Assembly (NCBI GenBank): GCA_009692745.1
Contig: SHYO01000003.1
Location: forward strand, 1-58,586
Source of the DNA: Chloroflexota bacterium
Lineage (GTDB): Bacteria > Chloroflexota > Anaerolineae > Epilineales > SHYO01
Direction: 5' to 3'
DNA: 58,586 bases
Shown: piece by piece, positions 51,304 to 58,586 of the stretch
Layout: each line of letters opens with the position of its first letter
Position numbering within the stretch: the first letter of the stretch is position 1
The notes under the pieces: generated by a model
Told to the model about the DNA's origin: nothing
Database searches by the model: none
What the model saw: the letters and a program-made list of their open reading frames with translations, nothing else
Program-made: the position numbers and the translations under genes

Positions 51304-53477
51304 ATGACTCCTGCTTTGGTAAGAGTGAGCTGGGTGGTTTCATAGTGGGCGGTGGAACCTGCCAGGGTACAGGTAATCTGACCCCGCGGGTTGGCATCGA
51401 TGGTTTGGGAGATCTCCAGAGCCGCCATCTGTTGTTTGAGATAGTAGGTTTGGGAGGGAGTCAGATTTTCAATGAGCAGAGTTTGTTGGCCGATGGTGCG
51501 GACATTTACCAGTAAACTATCTTGAGCCGGTTGGTAGAGAGCTGCCAGGATATCTATGCCTTTATGCCCTGGCTGGCGGATCAGAGGGTAGCTTGCCGCT
51601 TCCGCGGTAATATTACACTGAACCATCTGCCCGGGGGTCAGCGGTGGCAGGGTAACGAGCCGGCCGTCCACGACATGTGCCAGCCAGCCGAGCTCAGTGC
51701 GTACCTGCCACATAGCAGCAGGTAGTTGAGGCGCCGGTAGCTGGAGCATGAAACCCTCGATGGAGCGCGGCGAGGGGTTAAGGACCTGCACGCAATGGGG
51801 ATCGATGACGCGGATCTTCAGATCCTGATAGTCACACATGTGCCGGTAGAGCGTCACTTTGTTGGCTATCCAGTATTGCAGGCGGTCAGCCAGGGCGATA
51901 GCATACGCCAGATAGGACAAAGTACCCTTGCCACGGTTATAGGCTGGGTCGCGGGTGAAGAGCGGGTGGTACTGGAGCGTGTAGACACCGTTCTCCAGGC
52001 GATCCTCATCACTGGGCCGACGGCTGTGATGGCTATAGTACACGGTCTCAATCAGCTCGTAATTGCAATCATATTCGTGCGTCAGATCCCAACCGCGCAG
52101 GATTTTGTATTCTTCCTTGGTACTGACTACGGCATGGAAGGGAAACCAGAAGCCCTGGGTAGCAATGGTGGCGTGGGTATCCGTCATATAAGTGAGAGGA
52201 TGGCCGGCGTAGGTTATTTCAGGGTGACGTACGCCGTATTCCACCATAGCATAGAAGCAGAAAGTGCATAATCCCTCGATTTCAGGCGCCTGGGCGTACA
52301 AATAATCCATAGCATCGATAGTCTCGGGATGGAGATGGCAGGCGCCGTGGCGTCCTCCGGTTTGGAAGGACAGCCCAAGATGCCGGCCCGAGGATTGGAA
52401 ATGGTCGTAGAGGCCGGTGCCATACAGATAGCGCGATGGGTCGCCAGTGTGCATACTGTCGTTGTGCAGGCCGGCTTCCAGGAAATCGACTTTGCCGGTT
52501 TCGCGCAGCCATATCTCAGCCTGCTCTGGGGTGGCATCTCCCGGAGATACCTGGGGATCGATGATATCCCAGGTGGCGGGGGTAGCGGTGGCCGCTTCCA
52601 GCGCAAGCATACCAACATCGGCGGAGGTGTCTACGTCGTGGCGCAGGGAGAGCACCCCACGGTAAGCGCCAAACGGTTTGAGCTGGATATCCCATAGACG
52701 GGACCAGGGCGTCTGCAGCAGGATGCCTTTGAAGAAATAGGCCAGGGTATCGCCCCAATGAGTGGGGTGGTGCCAATGGCGGATAGCTTCCACGTTAAGA
52801 TGCGCCTGCAAAGTCCCAGCGAGGAATTCGAAGAATTGGTTGGTAAAGGTGACGACCCGCTCGCTGACGACGATGCCGGCGCCGATGCGGCGCTTTTGAG
52901 CGGTGGCAGCGCTGTTTAAATCGCCGCTGAACTCCCACAGTTCTGCCAGGACGTGGCCGGTAGATGCTGCTTCGGCGGCATAGGCGCGGTGGCCGCTGTA
53001 GGCGGAGATATAGTAGGGTTCCCAGATATGCGTATCAGGGTAAGGGGAATCGTCAGTCCATTTCCAGCCGGTGAAGCCGGCTGGTGTGATGGGTGTCAGC
53101 GATCTGAGACCCAATAAGGCCGGAGGCAGGTTGGTTTTGCCAGTTACCAGCAGATGATGGTCCGGTTGGGCCAGCCAGGCGCTGAGCGTGGCGATGGTTT
53201 CCTGTTCCATGTGACCGGCGTTGGGGATGAGCAGGAATTGATAGGCAGATAACTTATCAGCAAGCTGAGGCGATTCGGTAATGAGATCGTGCTTGATCGC
53301 ATGGCGATGCAGCATGACCGAAGCGCCGTTGGGGGCCAGGTAGGCATATTCGCCTTTGAGCCAGGTACGGTCATCCCCCCAGGCGCTACGGAAAGTATAG
53401 ATGGCGCCGCAGGCTTCAGCCTGGTGGATATAGGCGGCGCGGGAAGAGGGGCTGAAGAGAATGGCTACATTTTGCAT
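51300..53477 (-). CDS. large protein with polysaccharide-deacetylase-like RHDVD motif
   Basis: About 725 residues. The N-terminal half (SPSSRAAYIHQAEACGAIYT, QFLLIPNAGHMEQETIATLS) resembles a glutamine-amidotransferase-like/beta-galactosidase trimerisation fold. Around residues 280-300 GAYRGVLSLRHDVDTSADVG resembles the metal-binding start of NodB-type deacetylases, followed by FLEAGLHNDSMHTG and FQTGGRHGACHLHPETID with conserved His. The C-terminus is beta-rich. It may act on glycans or be a noncatalytic relative; I cannot name it. ATG 53489 is an alternative start. Confidence 0.65.
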   Translation of the reverse strand: MQNVAILFSPSSRAAYIHQAEACGAIYTFRSAWGDDRTWLKGEYAYLAPNGASVMLHRHAIKHDLITESPQLADKLSAYQFLLIPNAGHMEQETIATLSAWLAQPDHHLLVTGKTNLPPALLGLRSLTPITPAGFTGWKWTDDSPYPDTHIWEPYYISAYSGHRAYAAEAASTGHVLAELWEFSGDLNSAATAQKRRIGAGIVVSERVVTFTNQFFEFLAGTLQAHLNVEAIRHWHHPTHWGDTLAYFFKGILLQTPWSRLWDIQLKPFGAYRGVLSLRHDVDTSADVGMLALEAATATPATWDIIDPQVSPGDATPEQAEIWLRETGKVDFLEAGLHNDSMHTGDPSRYLYGTGLYDHFQSSGRHLGLSFQTGGRHGACHLHPETIDAMDYLYAQAPEIEGLCTFCFYAMVEYGVRHPEITYAGHPLTYMTDTHATIATQGFWFPFHAVVSTKEEYKILRGWDLTHEYDCNYELIETVYYSHHSRRPSDEDRLENGVYTLQYHPLFTRDPAYNRGKGTLSYLAYAIALADRLQYWIANKVTLYRHMCDYQDLKIRVIDPHCVQVLNPSPRSIEGFMLQLPAPQLPAAMWQVRTELGWLAHVVDGRLVTLPPLTPGQMVQCNITAEAASYPLIRQPGHKGIDILAALYQPAQDSLLVNVRTIGQQTLLIENLTPSQTYYLKQQMAALEISQTIDANPRGQITCTLAGSTAHYETTQLTLTKAGVI

Positions 53478-53495
53478 TATGGCATACATACACTT

Positions 53496-54436
53496 TCAAT
53501 ATCCGGCGCGCTGGATGCGCTGCAGGCCGGAAATGAGGCAATCCATATCTTCCGCGGTATTGAATACATGGGCAGAGATACGGATGCTATTCGTGTCAAT
53601 GGGTGATAAGACGATTCGTTCTTTCTCAAGCAGGCTGGCGGTCAATTGGCGTGCTTCTTTGCCTGGTATATAGGCTGTAACTATACCGGAAGATCGGTCA
53701 TAAGGCAAAGGGGTCTCGATTTCCAGTCCTGGTACTGCCTGGAGCGCCTGCTTCATCTGATCGGTGTAGGCAGCGATCTGGGCAAAGATCCGATCCCAGC
53801 CGATGGATTCCCAGATTTCCAGGGCCTTGCCGAGGCCGGCATGGTCGGCCAAGTTGCGGGTACCAAATTCAAAGCGCTTGGCGCCATCGTGCAGAGTCAT
53901 ATGCCCGAAGTCATCCATGTCGGCCTGAGAATGGGACCCAATCCAACTGGGCTTAAGCCAGGCCAACCGATCCTTGCGGACGTAAAAGCCGCCGGTGCCC
54001 TGCCCAACCCGGTTGGGCGCGGCGCCATGATATATTTATGACCGCTGAAGGTGTAGAAGTCGCAATCAAGAACCTTTACATCGACCGGGATAGCGCCGAA
54101 TGCCTGGGCGCCGTCGAAGAGGACGGGTACGCCGTGCTGGTGGGCTAACCGGCTGATATCAACAGCCGGGAAGCGCATGCCCGTGCGACGGGAAACGTGG
54201 CTGATGCTGATCACGCGGGTGCGGTCGTCTATCAGCCGTTTAATGGTCTCGAGTAGCTGCTGCTCATCGGCGCCGACGGCGGGGCCCTGGTTCTGGAAGT
54301 TCATCCAGCGCACGGCTTCGGCGATGACCGGCTCGGGTTTGGGGGCCATGCCGCTGGTTTCAAAATAGACATAATTTTGGGCGGCGCTGGTGAGACGCCG
54401 GATATCGGTAAAGGTAAGGTTTGGGGGCTGCGTCAT
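53496..54436 (-). pseudogene. broken class V aminotransferase, paralog of the 50137-51303 gene
   Basis: Two frames together resemble the intact neighbour. The first (from 54436) has ISISHVSRRTGMRFPAVDIS and DCDFYTFSGHKYIMAP; the second (to 53496) has WLKPSWIGSHSQADMDDFGH and the rest. Between them lies a 17-base palindrome (54002-54018) that shifts the frame; removing it joins ...IMAPQGTGGFYVRKDRLAWL in one frame of 307 residues. A second lesion: about 80 residues after NFQNQGPAVG, present in the neighbour, are missing in frame. Confidence 0.85.
54002..54018. repeat. 17-bp perfect palindrome inserted in the broken aminotransferase gene
   Basis: GCCCAACCCGGTTGGGC, the reverse complement of the copy at 21206-21222. 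It lies between codons for ...IMAP and QGTGGFY; its removal restores the frame and a family-conserved motif. The symmetry is perfect apart from the central base. Confidence 0.8.
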
Positions 54437-54482
54437 TTTTCCTCTTGAAGTCTAATACCCATCGCAGGGACGGGGACCATTG

Positions 54483-54514
54483 TGCAGAGAGGGGCGGCAT
54501 GGCCCCTCTCTGCA
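54483..54514. terminator. 13-bp hairpin after the substrate-binding protein gene
   Basis: TGCAGAGAGGGGC pairs with GCCCCTCTCTGCA around GGCATG. It lies 34 bases beyond the stop of the 54548-56431 gene. No T-run follows on the minus strand; it may act as an RNA-stability hairpin that raises the level of the binding protein mRNA over the downstream genes. Confidence 0.55.
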
Positions 54515-54547
54515 GAAAATCAGGTATACGGAAGCTCTGTCGTATTT

Positions 54548-56431
54548 CTAGATCTTGATGGCAGGGCGGTCCTTGGTGATATACATATTGTAGTGCGTGA
54601 GGCCCAGCTTATTACCCCGGAAGGACTGCACACCGAGCTTGCTGGGTTCCAGCGACTTGCCCTTCAGATACGGCCGCCAGAATTGGACTGTCTGAGGCCA
54701 GAAGAGAAAGATGGCGCCGGCTTCATCGACCAGAATTTTCTCGGCCTGCTGGTAGAGCTTGATGCGGTCCTCTTTCGAGCCGACAAAGTGGTCGGCTTTA
54801 TCGATGAGGGCATCGTAGTCCTTGTTGGAATAGTCGTAGTTGCCGGTTTTCCACAGGTCGAGCAAGTTGCTGGGATCGAAATAGTCAAACTGATATTGTT
54901 GGAAAGTGAAAGGATAGACGTGCTTGGCTTTTTCGGCGTAAAAGACCTTGATCTCGCCGGTATTCAGTTCCGTATCGATACCCAGGTTTTTCTTGATCTG
55001 CGCCTGGACGCCTTCGATCCAACCCTTGCGCAGGGCGTTGAGGGGGCTCCAGGTGTAGAGGGTGATTTTGGGCAGGCCCTTGCCTTCGAGGAAACCAGCG
55101 TCGGCCAGCAGCTTCTTAGCCCCGGCCGGATCAAATTTATTGGTGTCATCATCCTTGAGAGCTGGATTGTGCGCCGGGAAGCCCGGCGGCAACATGCTGA
55201 AGGCCGGCACACTGAGGTCGCGGCCAATCGAACCAGCCAGGGCGTTCTTATCGATAGATTTAGCGATAGCCTGGCGCACCTTGGTGTTGGTGAAGGGATC
55301 CATCTGGTTATTGAACATCAGGAAGTAAGCGCCGTAGTCTACGTAGGAATGGACACCCCACCTCGCCGGATCGGACTTGGCTTTGGCGATATCGGCGGGG
55401 GTGATGTTGCCGCCCTCATAGGCAGTGGCGTCAATCTCTCCCGCTTCGTAGGCCGGTTGAACCGATTCCGGCGAGCCGACTTTGATGATGATAGTCTTAA
55501 TGAAGGGCTTGAGCACGCCCTTATAATTGGGGTTGGCTTCGAAGACGATCTGCTTACCCTTTTCCCAGGAGGCTAGCTTCCAGGGACCGGAGGCCACAGC
55601 GGTCTTGGGGTCGGTTGACCAGTTGGGGCTACCATCGGTGGTTTTGATAACGTGTTGCGGTGAAATGGTGACCATCAGCGTCTTGTCCGGAAAGTAGGGA
55701 GCCGGCGCATTCATGACGGCCTGGAAGGTATAGTCATCGACAGCCTTGACACCCAGGTCGCTCATAGGAGCTTTGCCGCTGTTGACTTCCTTGAAGTTCT
55801 TGATATCGGCGAAGAACCAGGCCCAGTCGAAGGCCACCTTGGGATCGGCCATACGCTGGTAGGTGAACTCTACATCTTTGGCGGTCAGGGGAACCCCATC
55901 ACTCCATTCCAGCCCTTTGCGGATCTTGAAAGTCCAGGTGAGGCCATCGGATTCCAGGTTCCAGCTTTCAGCAATAACCGGGACAAGCTCGTTATCTTCG
56001 TTGAGTTTAACCAGCGGTTCGGTGTAATAGAAGGGATAGATGCTACCGCTGCCGCTGACGCTGGCCGCCCGCTCCATATGTTGCGGTTCGGCGCCGGTAA
56101 TCATACAGCGGTAGATCTGCTGGTCATAGGGGGCGGCATCGGCAGGGAGAGCCAGTCCCAAGATGGTTTTATCGGAGCCGGTGGCGGCCGCCGCGGCTTT
56201 GGTGGGCGCGGCGGTGGGAGCTGCGGCGGGAGCCTGGGTCGGTACTGTAGTGGCAGCCGCGGCAGGTGGCGGAGCCTGGGTGGCAGCCGCCTTGGGAGCC
56301 TCGGTTGGTGTAGCCTGGGCGCCGCAGGCTTGAAGGAATAACCCGACTCCAGCCACGCCTGTAATGGTCAGTGTATTTTGCAGGAAATTCCGTCGCGAAA
56401 TCTTTGCAGTGTACTGCACTACTCTACTCAT
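54548..56431 (-). CDS. ABC transporter substrate-binding protein, family 5 (peptide/nickel type), Tat-like lipoprotein
   Basis: 627 residues. The N-terminus has SRRNFLQNTLTITGVAGVGL, a twin-arginine motif, followed by the lipobox LQAC. A ~55-residue Ala/Pro/Thr linker follows. YTEPLVKLNEDNELVPVIAE, GLTWTFKIRKGLEWSDGVPL and TAKDVEFTYQRMADPKVAF are the SBP_bac_5 signature; VRQAIAKSIDKNALAGSIGR the later one. It likely captures a peptide or oligomeric solute outside the membrane. It follows the two permease genes. Confidence 0.92.
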   Translation of the reverse strand: MSRVVQYTAKISRRNFLQNTLTITGVAGVGLFLQACGAQATPTEAPKAAATQAPPPAAAATTVPTQAPAAAPTAAPTKAAAAATGSDKTILGLALPADAAPYDQQIYRCMITGAEPQHMERAASVSGSGSIYPFYYTEPLVKLNEDNELVPVIAESWNLESDGLTWTFKIRKGLEWSDGVPLTAKDVEFTYQRMADPKVAFDWAWFFADIKNFKEVNSGKAPMSDLGVKAVDDYTFQAVMNAPAPYFPDKTLMVTISPQHVIKTTDGSPNWSTDPKTAVASGPWKLASWEKGKQIVFEANPNYKGVLKPFIKTIIIKVGSPESVQPAYEAGEIDATAYEGGNITPADIAKAKSDPARWGVHSYVDYGAYFLMFNNQMDPFTNTKVRQAIAKSIDKNALAGSIGRDLSVPAFSMLPPGFPAHNPALKDDDTNKFDPAGAKKLLADAGFLEGKGLPKITLYTWSPLNALRKGWIEGVQAQIKKNLGIDTELNTGEIKVFYAEKAKHVYPFTFQQYQFDYFDPSNLLDLWKTGNYDYSNKDYDALIDKADHFVGSKEDRIKLYQQAEKILVDEAGAIFLFWPQTVQFWRPYLKGKSLEPSKLGVQSFRGNKLGLTHYNMYITKDRPAIKI

Positions 56432-56517
56432 GTTCTTCTCCTTAATCGATTGTTGAGATTGAAAGTCAACTTCTTTTGCCCTAAGAAACTAATTCCAGCT
56501 AAATCCCCCGTTTGACC

Positions 56518-57414
56518 TTAGCGGCTGTCGCGGGGATCCAAAGCATCGCGTAAGCCGTCACCGGCCCAGGTGAACCCTAACATCATCAGGGCGATTGCCA
56601 GGGCTGGAAAGACGGTCATATACCAGTAGTAGCTCAGGTATTGGACGCTTTCGCCCACCATCTGCCCCCAACTGGGTATGGGGGGGTTGATACCTAATCC
56701 CAAAAAGCTTAAGCCCGCTTCACTGAATATAGCGCCGGGGATACCCAGGGTCAACCCCACAATTAAGGGGGAGAGGGCGTTGGGCAGCATATGGGTGACG
56801 ATGATGCGCCCGGAGCTGGCGCCCATAGCCTGGGCCGCGATGACGTATTCCGATTGCCGTAGTTGCAGCAACTGGGCGCGGGTCATACGGCAGCCTTCGA
56901 TCCAGCGGGTGAGGCTGATGGCGAGTAGCACCTGCCACACGCCAGGTCCTAAAACGGACATCACCAAAATGGCAAAGAGCAGGGAAGGGAAGGCCGACAT
57001 GGCATCTACGAAGCGCATAATGAAATAGTCAGCCTGGCCGCCACGGAAGCCGGCAATGGCGCCCAAAGGGATGCCAACGGCATAGGCCAGCGCCTGGCTC
57101 ACCAGGCCGACGAGCAGGGAAATGCGGGCGCCGTAGAGTACCCGGTTCCAGATTTCGCGGCCTAGACCATCGGTGCCCATGAGATGTTGGGGACTGGGGA
57201 ACAGGTAGGCATCAGCATATACCTGGTTATTGTATCCCCCGAAGGAGATCAGAGGGGCGGCAATGGCGCCCAAGGTGATCAATAGAAGGACACCAAAGCC
57301 GATGAGAGCCAACCGGTTTTTCTTAAAGCGGCGCCAGGCATCTTGATATAGGCCGCGTTGAGCAGGGGGTTTTTCGGTGAAGATCGTTTCTTGGGCAGTC
57401 TGTACGATAGTCAT
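56518..57414 (-). CDS. ABC transporter permease, DppC type
   Basis: 298 residues. The N-terminal OppC_N region YQDAWRRFKKNRLALIGFGV is followed by HLMGTDGLGREIWNRVLYGA, then membrane segments with the EAA loop VIAAQAMGASSGRIIVTHML then PNALSPLIVGL, which contacts the ATPase. FSEAGLSFLGLGINPPIPSW is the conserved DppC signature. The gene overlaps the upstream permease by 4 bases. Confidence 0.93.
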   Translation of the reverse strand: MTIVQTAQETIFTEKPPAQRGLYQDAWRRFKKNRLALIGFGVLLLITLGAIAAPLISFGGYNNQVYADAYLFPSPQHLMGTDGLGREIWNRVLYGARISLLVGLVSQALAYAVGIPLGAIAGFRGGQADYFIMRFVDAMSAFPSLLFAILVMSVLGPGVWQVLLAISLTRWIEGCRMTRAQLLQLRQSEYVIAAQAMGASSGRIIVTHMLPNALSPLIVGLTLGIPGAIFSEAGLSFLGLGINPPIPSWGQMVGESVQYLSYYWYMTVFPALAIALMMLGFTWAGDGLRDALDPRDSR

Positions 57415-58343
57415 ACGCTTTGCTCTTTGAAGTCGATGCGTGGATCAACCGCGACATAGAGAAGATCGGTGATGAGATAGGAGACGGCGACCAGGGCAGC
57501 ATAGAAGAGGGTGACTCCCATAATCATGGGATAATCGCGGAAGGAGACGCTCTGGGTGAAGAATTTGCCGATACCCGGAATACGGAACATGCTTTCGACG
57601 AAGATAGAGCCGGTGGTCAGAGCGGCTGCCATGGGGCCCATAATGGTTAACATGGGTATAAGGGAATTCTTCAGGATATGTTGAGTGATGACGGTGGATT
57701 CTTTCAGACCCTTGGCTCGGGCAGTACGCACATAATCGCTACGCATGACATCGATAACTGCGGTACGGGTGTAGCGCGCGGTGATCGCCAGGGGAGACAT
57801 GGCAAAGGTGATGACAGGCAAAACCCAATATTGGGGTCCTTCCCACCCCCCAGGTGGGAAGAGTTTGAGGTTCAGGCTGAAGATCCAGATCATAAAAACG
57901 GCCAGCACAAAATTGGGGGTCACGAATCCCATGGTGGCCAAAGCCGTGGTTAGTTGGTCAATCCAGGAATTTTGTTTTAGGGCAGCGATGACGCCCAAGG
58001 GGATGCCGAGGGTAAAGGCCACCACCACAGCCATAAGACCCAATTGGGCGCTGACAGGCCAGGAACGGCCGATGAGGCCAGCGACGGTTTCTGTGGGAGC
58101 CTGGTAGGGAATGCCCATATCGCCTTGCAAGAGGTTGATCCAATAGGTGACGTACTGTTCAGGTAAGGAACGGTCGAGGCCATATTTGCGCAAGATGTTC
58201 TGTTTAACTTCGGGCGGCAAGGCCTTCTTTTTCTCATCCCAGGGACCGCCGGGGATGGCATGCATGATGAAGAAGGTAATGGTGCCGATGAGCCAGAGGA
58301 CACCAATGATACCGATTAACCGCATAATGATATATCTAATCAT
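57411..58343 (-). CDS. ABC transporter permease, DppB type
   Basis: 310 residues. A membrane segment (IGIIGVLWLIGTITFFIMHA) is followed by a periplasmic region with ILRKYGLDRSLPEQYVTYWI and GDMGIPYQ, then five membrane segments. The EAA loop is YVRTARAKGLKESTVITQHI then LKNSLIPMLTIMG. FVESMFRIPGIGKFFTQSVS and RDYPMIMGVTLFYAALVAVS are the family's end motifs. No ATP-binding subunit gene appears in the window; it may lie beyond the transposase or be shared. Confidence 0.93.
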   Translation of the reverse strand: MIRYIIMRLIGIIGVLWLIGTITFFIMHAIPGGPWDEKKKALPPEVKQNILRKYGLDRSLPEQYVTYWINLLQGDMGIPYQAPTETVAGLIGRSWPVSAQLGLMAVVVAFTLGIPLGVIAALKQNSWIDQLTTALATMGFVTPNFVLAVFMIWIFSLNLKLFPPGGWEGPQYWVLPVITFAMSPLAITARYTRTAVIDVMRSDYVRTARAKGLKESTVITQHILKNSLIPMLTIMGPMAAALTTGSIFVESMFRIPGIGKFFTQSVSFRDYPMIMGVTLFYAALVAVSYLITDLLYVAVDPRIDFKEQSV

Positions 58344-58485
58344 AGGTTTTCATTTTGCCGCAGGTGAGGATGCCAGGTTTGCGGAGATCAAAGTCATGAT
58401 CAGATGCGCTGCCTGCTCATGCCCTTCCTGAATTTCTTTCTAGCTACCTGACAGTTTAAGAAAAAGAGTTGATCGACCCGGGAAA

Positions 58486-58522
58486 CCTGGTAAAGTTAGG
58501 TTTGACCAACCACTTAACCAGG
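58486..58522 (+). promoter_or_regulatory. hairpin covering the transposase ribosome binding site
   Basis: CCTGGTAAAGT (58486-58496) is nearly complementary to ACTTAACCAGG (58512-58522), and the AGGAGG site (58520-58525) starts inside the stem. This would lower transposase translation, a known safeguard in insertion sequences. Confidence 0.45.
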
Positions 58523-58530
58523 AGGTACCG

Positions 58531-58586
58531 ATGTCGATCAACCGTCTTTATCATATGTGGCTTGGGCGATTGGAGCAACTGCAGAC
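58531..58586 (+). mobile_element. start of a transposase gene (insertion sequence, partial)
   Basis: ATG 58531 follows AGGAGG by 5 bases and reads SINRLYHMWLGRLEQLQ to the window edge. This opening (short polar start, L-Y-x-x-W-x-x-x-L-x-x-L) is like the N-termini of DDE transposases of IS4-type elements I have seen, but only 18 residues are visible. Its left terminal repeat would lie somewhere between 58344 and 58480, just upstream of the divergent permease operon. Confidence 0.5.

Noticed and set aside
1..58586. CRISPR arrays, tRNA or rRNA genes
   Set aside because: No regularly spaced repeats of 25-40 bases and no tRNA cloverleaf or rRNA sequence were recognised on either strand; a dedicated scan was not possible.

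Overview
This window looks like chromosomal DNA from a Chloroflexota bacterium (Anaerolineae/Caldilineae-type, by inference). The reasons are the topoisomerase I with an extra N-terminal zinc domain, the GC-rich coding, the frequent TTG/GTG starts, and several proteins that resemble uncharacterised families of that phylum. No rRNA, tRNA or CRISPR array is visible.

Layout. (1) 1-1230: a decayed edge with a rhodanese and two gene fragments, one with a helicase Walker A motif and one matching the tail of the PdeM endonuclease. They look like the scar of a deleted DNA-damage-response cluster. (2) 1231-4261: a methyltransferase, an M20 amidohydrolase and a second methyltransferase with a zinc-ribbon tail. 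(3) 4239-9640, minus strand: the conserved origin-type block rpmH-rnpA-yidD-yidC-khpB-(PfkB kinase)-parA-parB, without dnaA. A divergent pair of strong promoters separates it from rpsO and pnp. (4) 12979-19884: an AI-2E-type permease, a thioesterase, and a catabolic run of two enolase-superfamily dehydratases, an SDR, a DapA-like aldolase/dehydratase and a cyclase. (5) 20061-25245: queG, a SpoU methyltransferase and three tandem M42 aminopeptidases, one of them truncated by a 110-bp MITE-like element. (6) 25415-38514, minus strand: a secreted LysM protein with a Gly/Tyr-rich tail, a membrane protein, an M24 peptidase, XerC-type recombinase, topA, manC, dprA (apparently with a CTG start), an epimerase and aconitase. 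(7) 38978-45674, plus strand: an IclR regulator, a zinc-ribbon/TPR protein, a hairpin-rich candidate non-coding RNA with consensus promoter and terminator, and then S1-S21-FtsK-IF1. (8) 45715-58343, minus strand: a second catabolic and transport region with an MLE-type enolase, a class IV aminotransferase, a Gfo/Idh oxidoreductase, an HpcH/HpaI aldolase, a class V aminotransferase, a deacetylase-like protein, a broken paralogous aminotransferase and a peptide-type ABC transporter. The window ends at the start of a transposase.

Most notable: the ~280-nt chain of seven hairpins at 41257-41538; a 17-bp perfect palindrome that occurs in an intergenic site and again as an apparent insertion breaking an aminotransferase gene; a 110-bp element with near-perfect terminal inverted repeats and an 8-bp target duplication inside an M42 peptidase gene; and the lhr-like/pdeM deletion scar. 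All names rest on reading motifs by eye; no database search was run.
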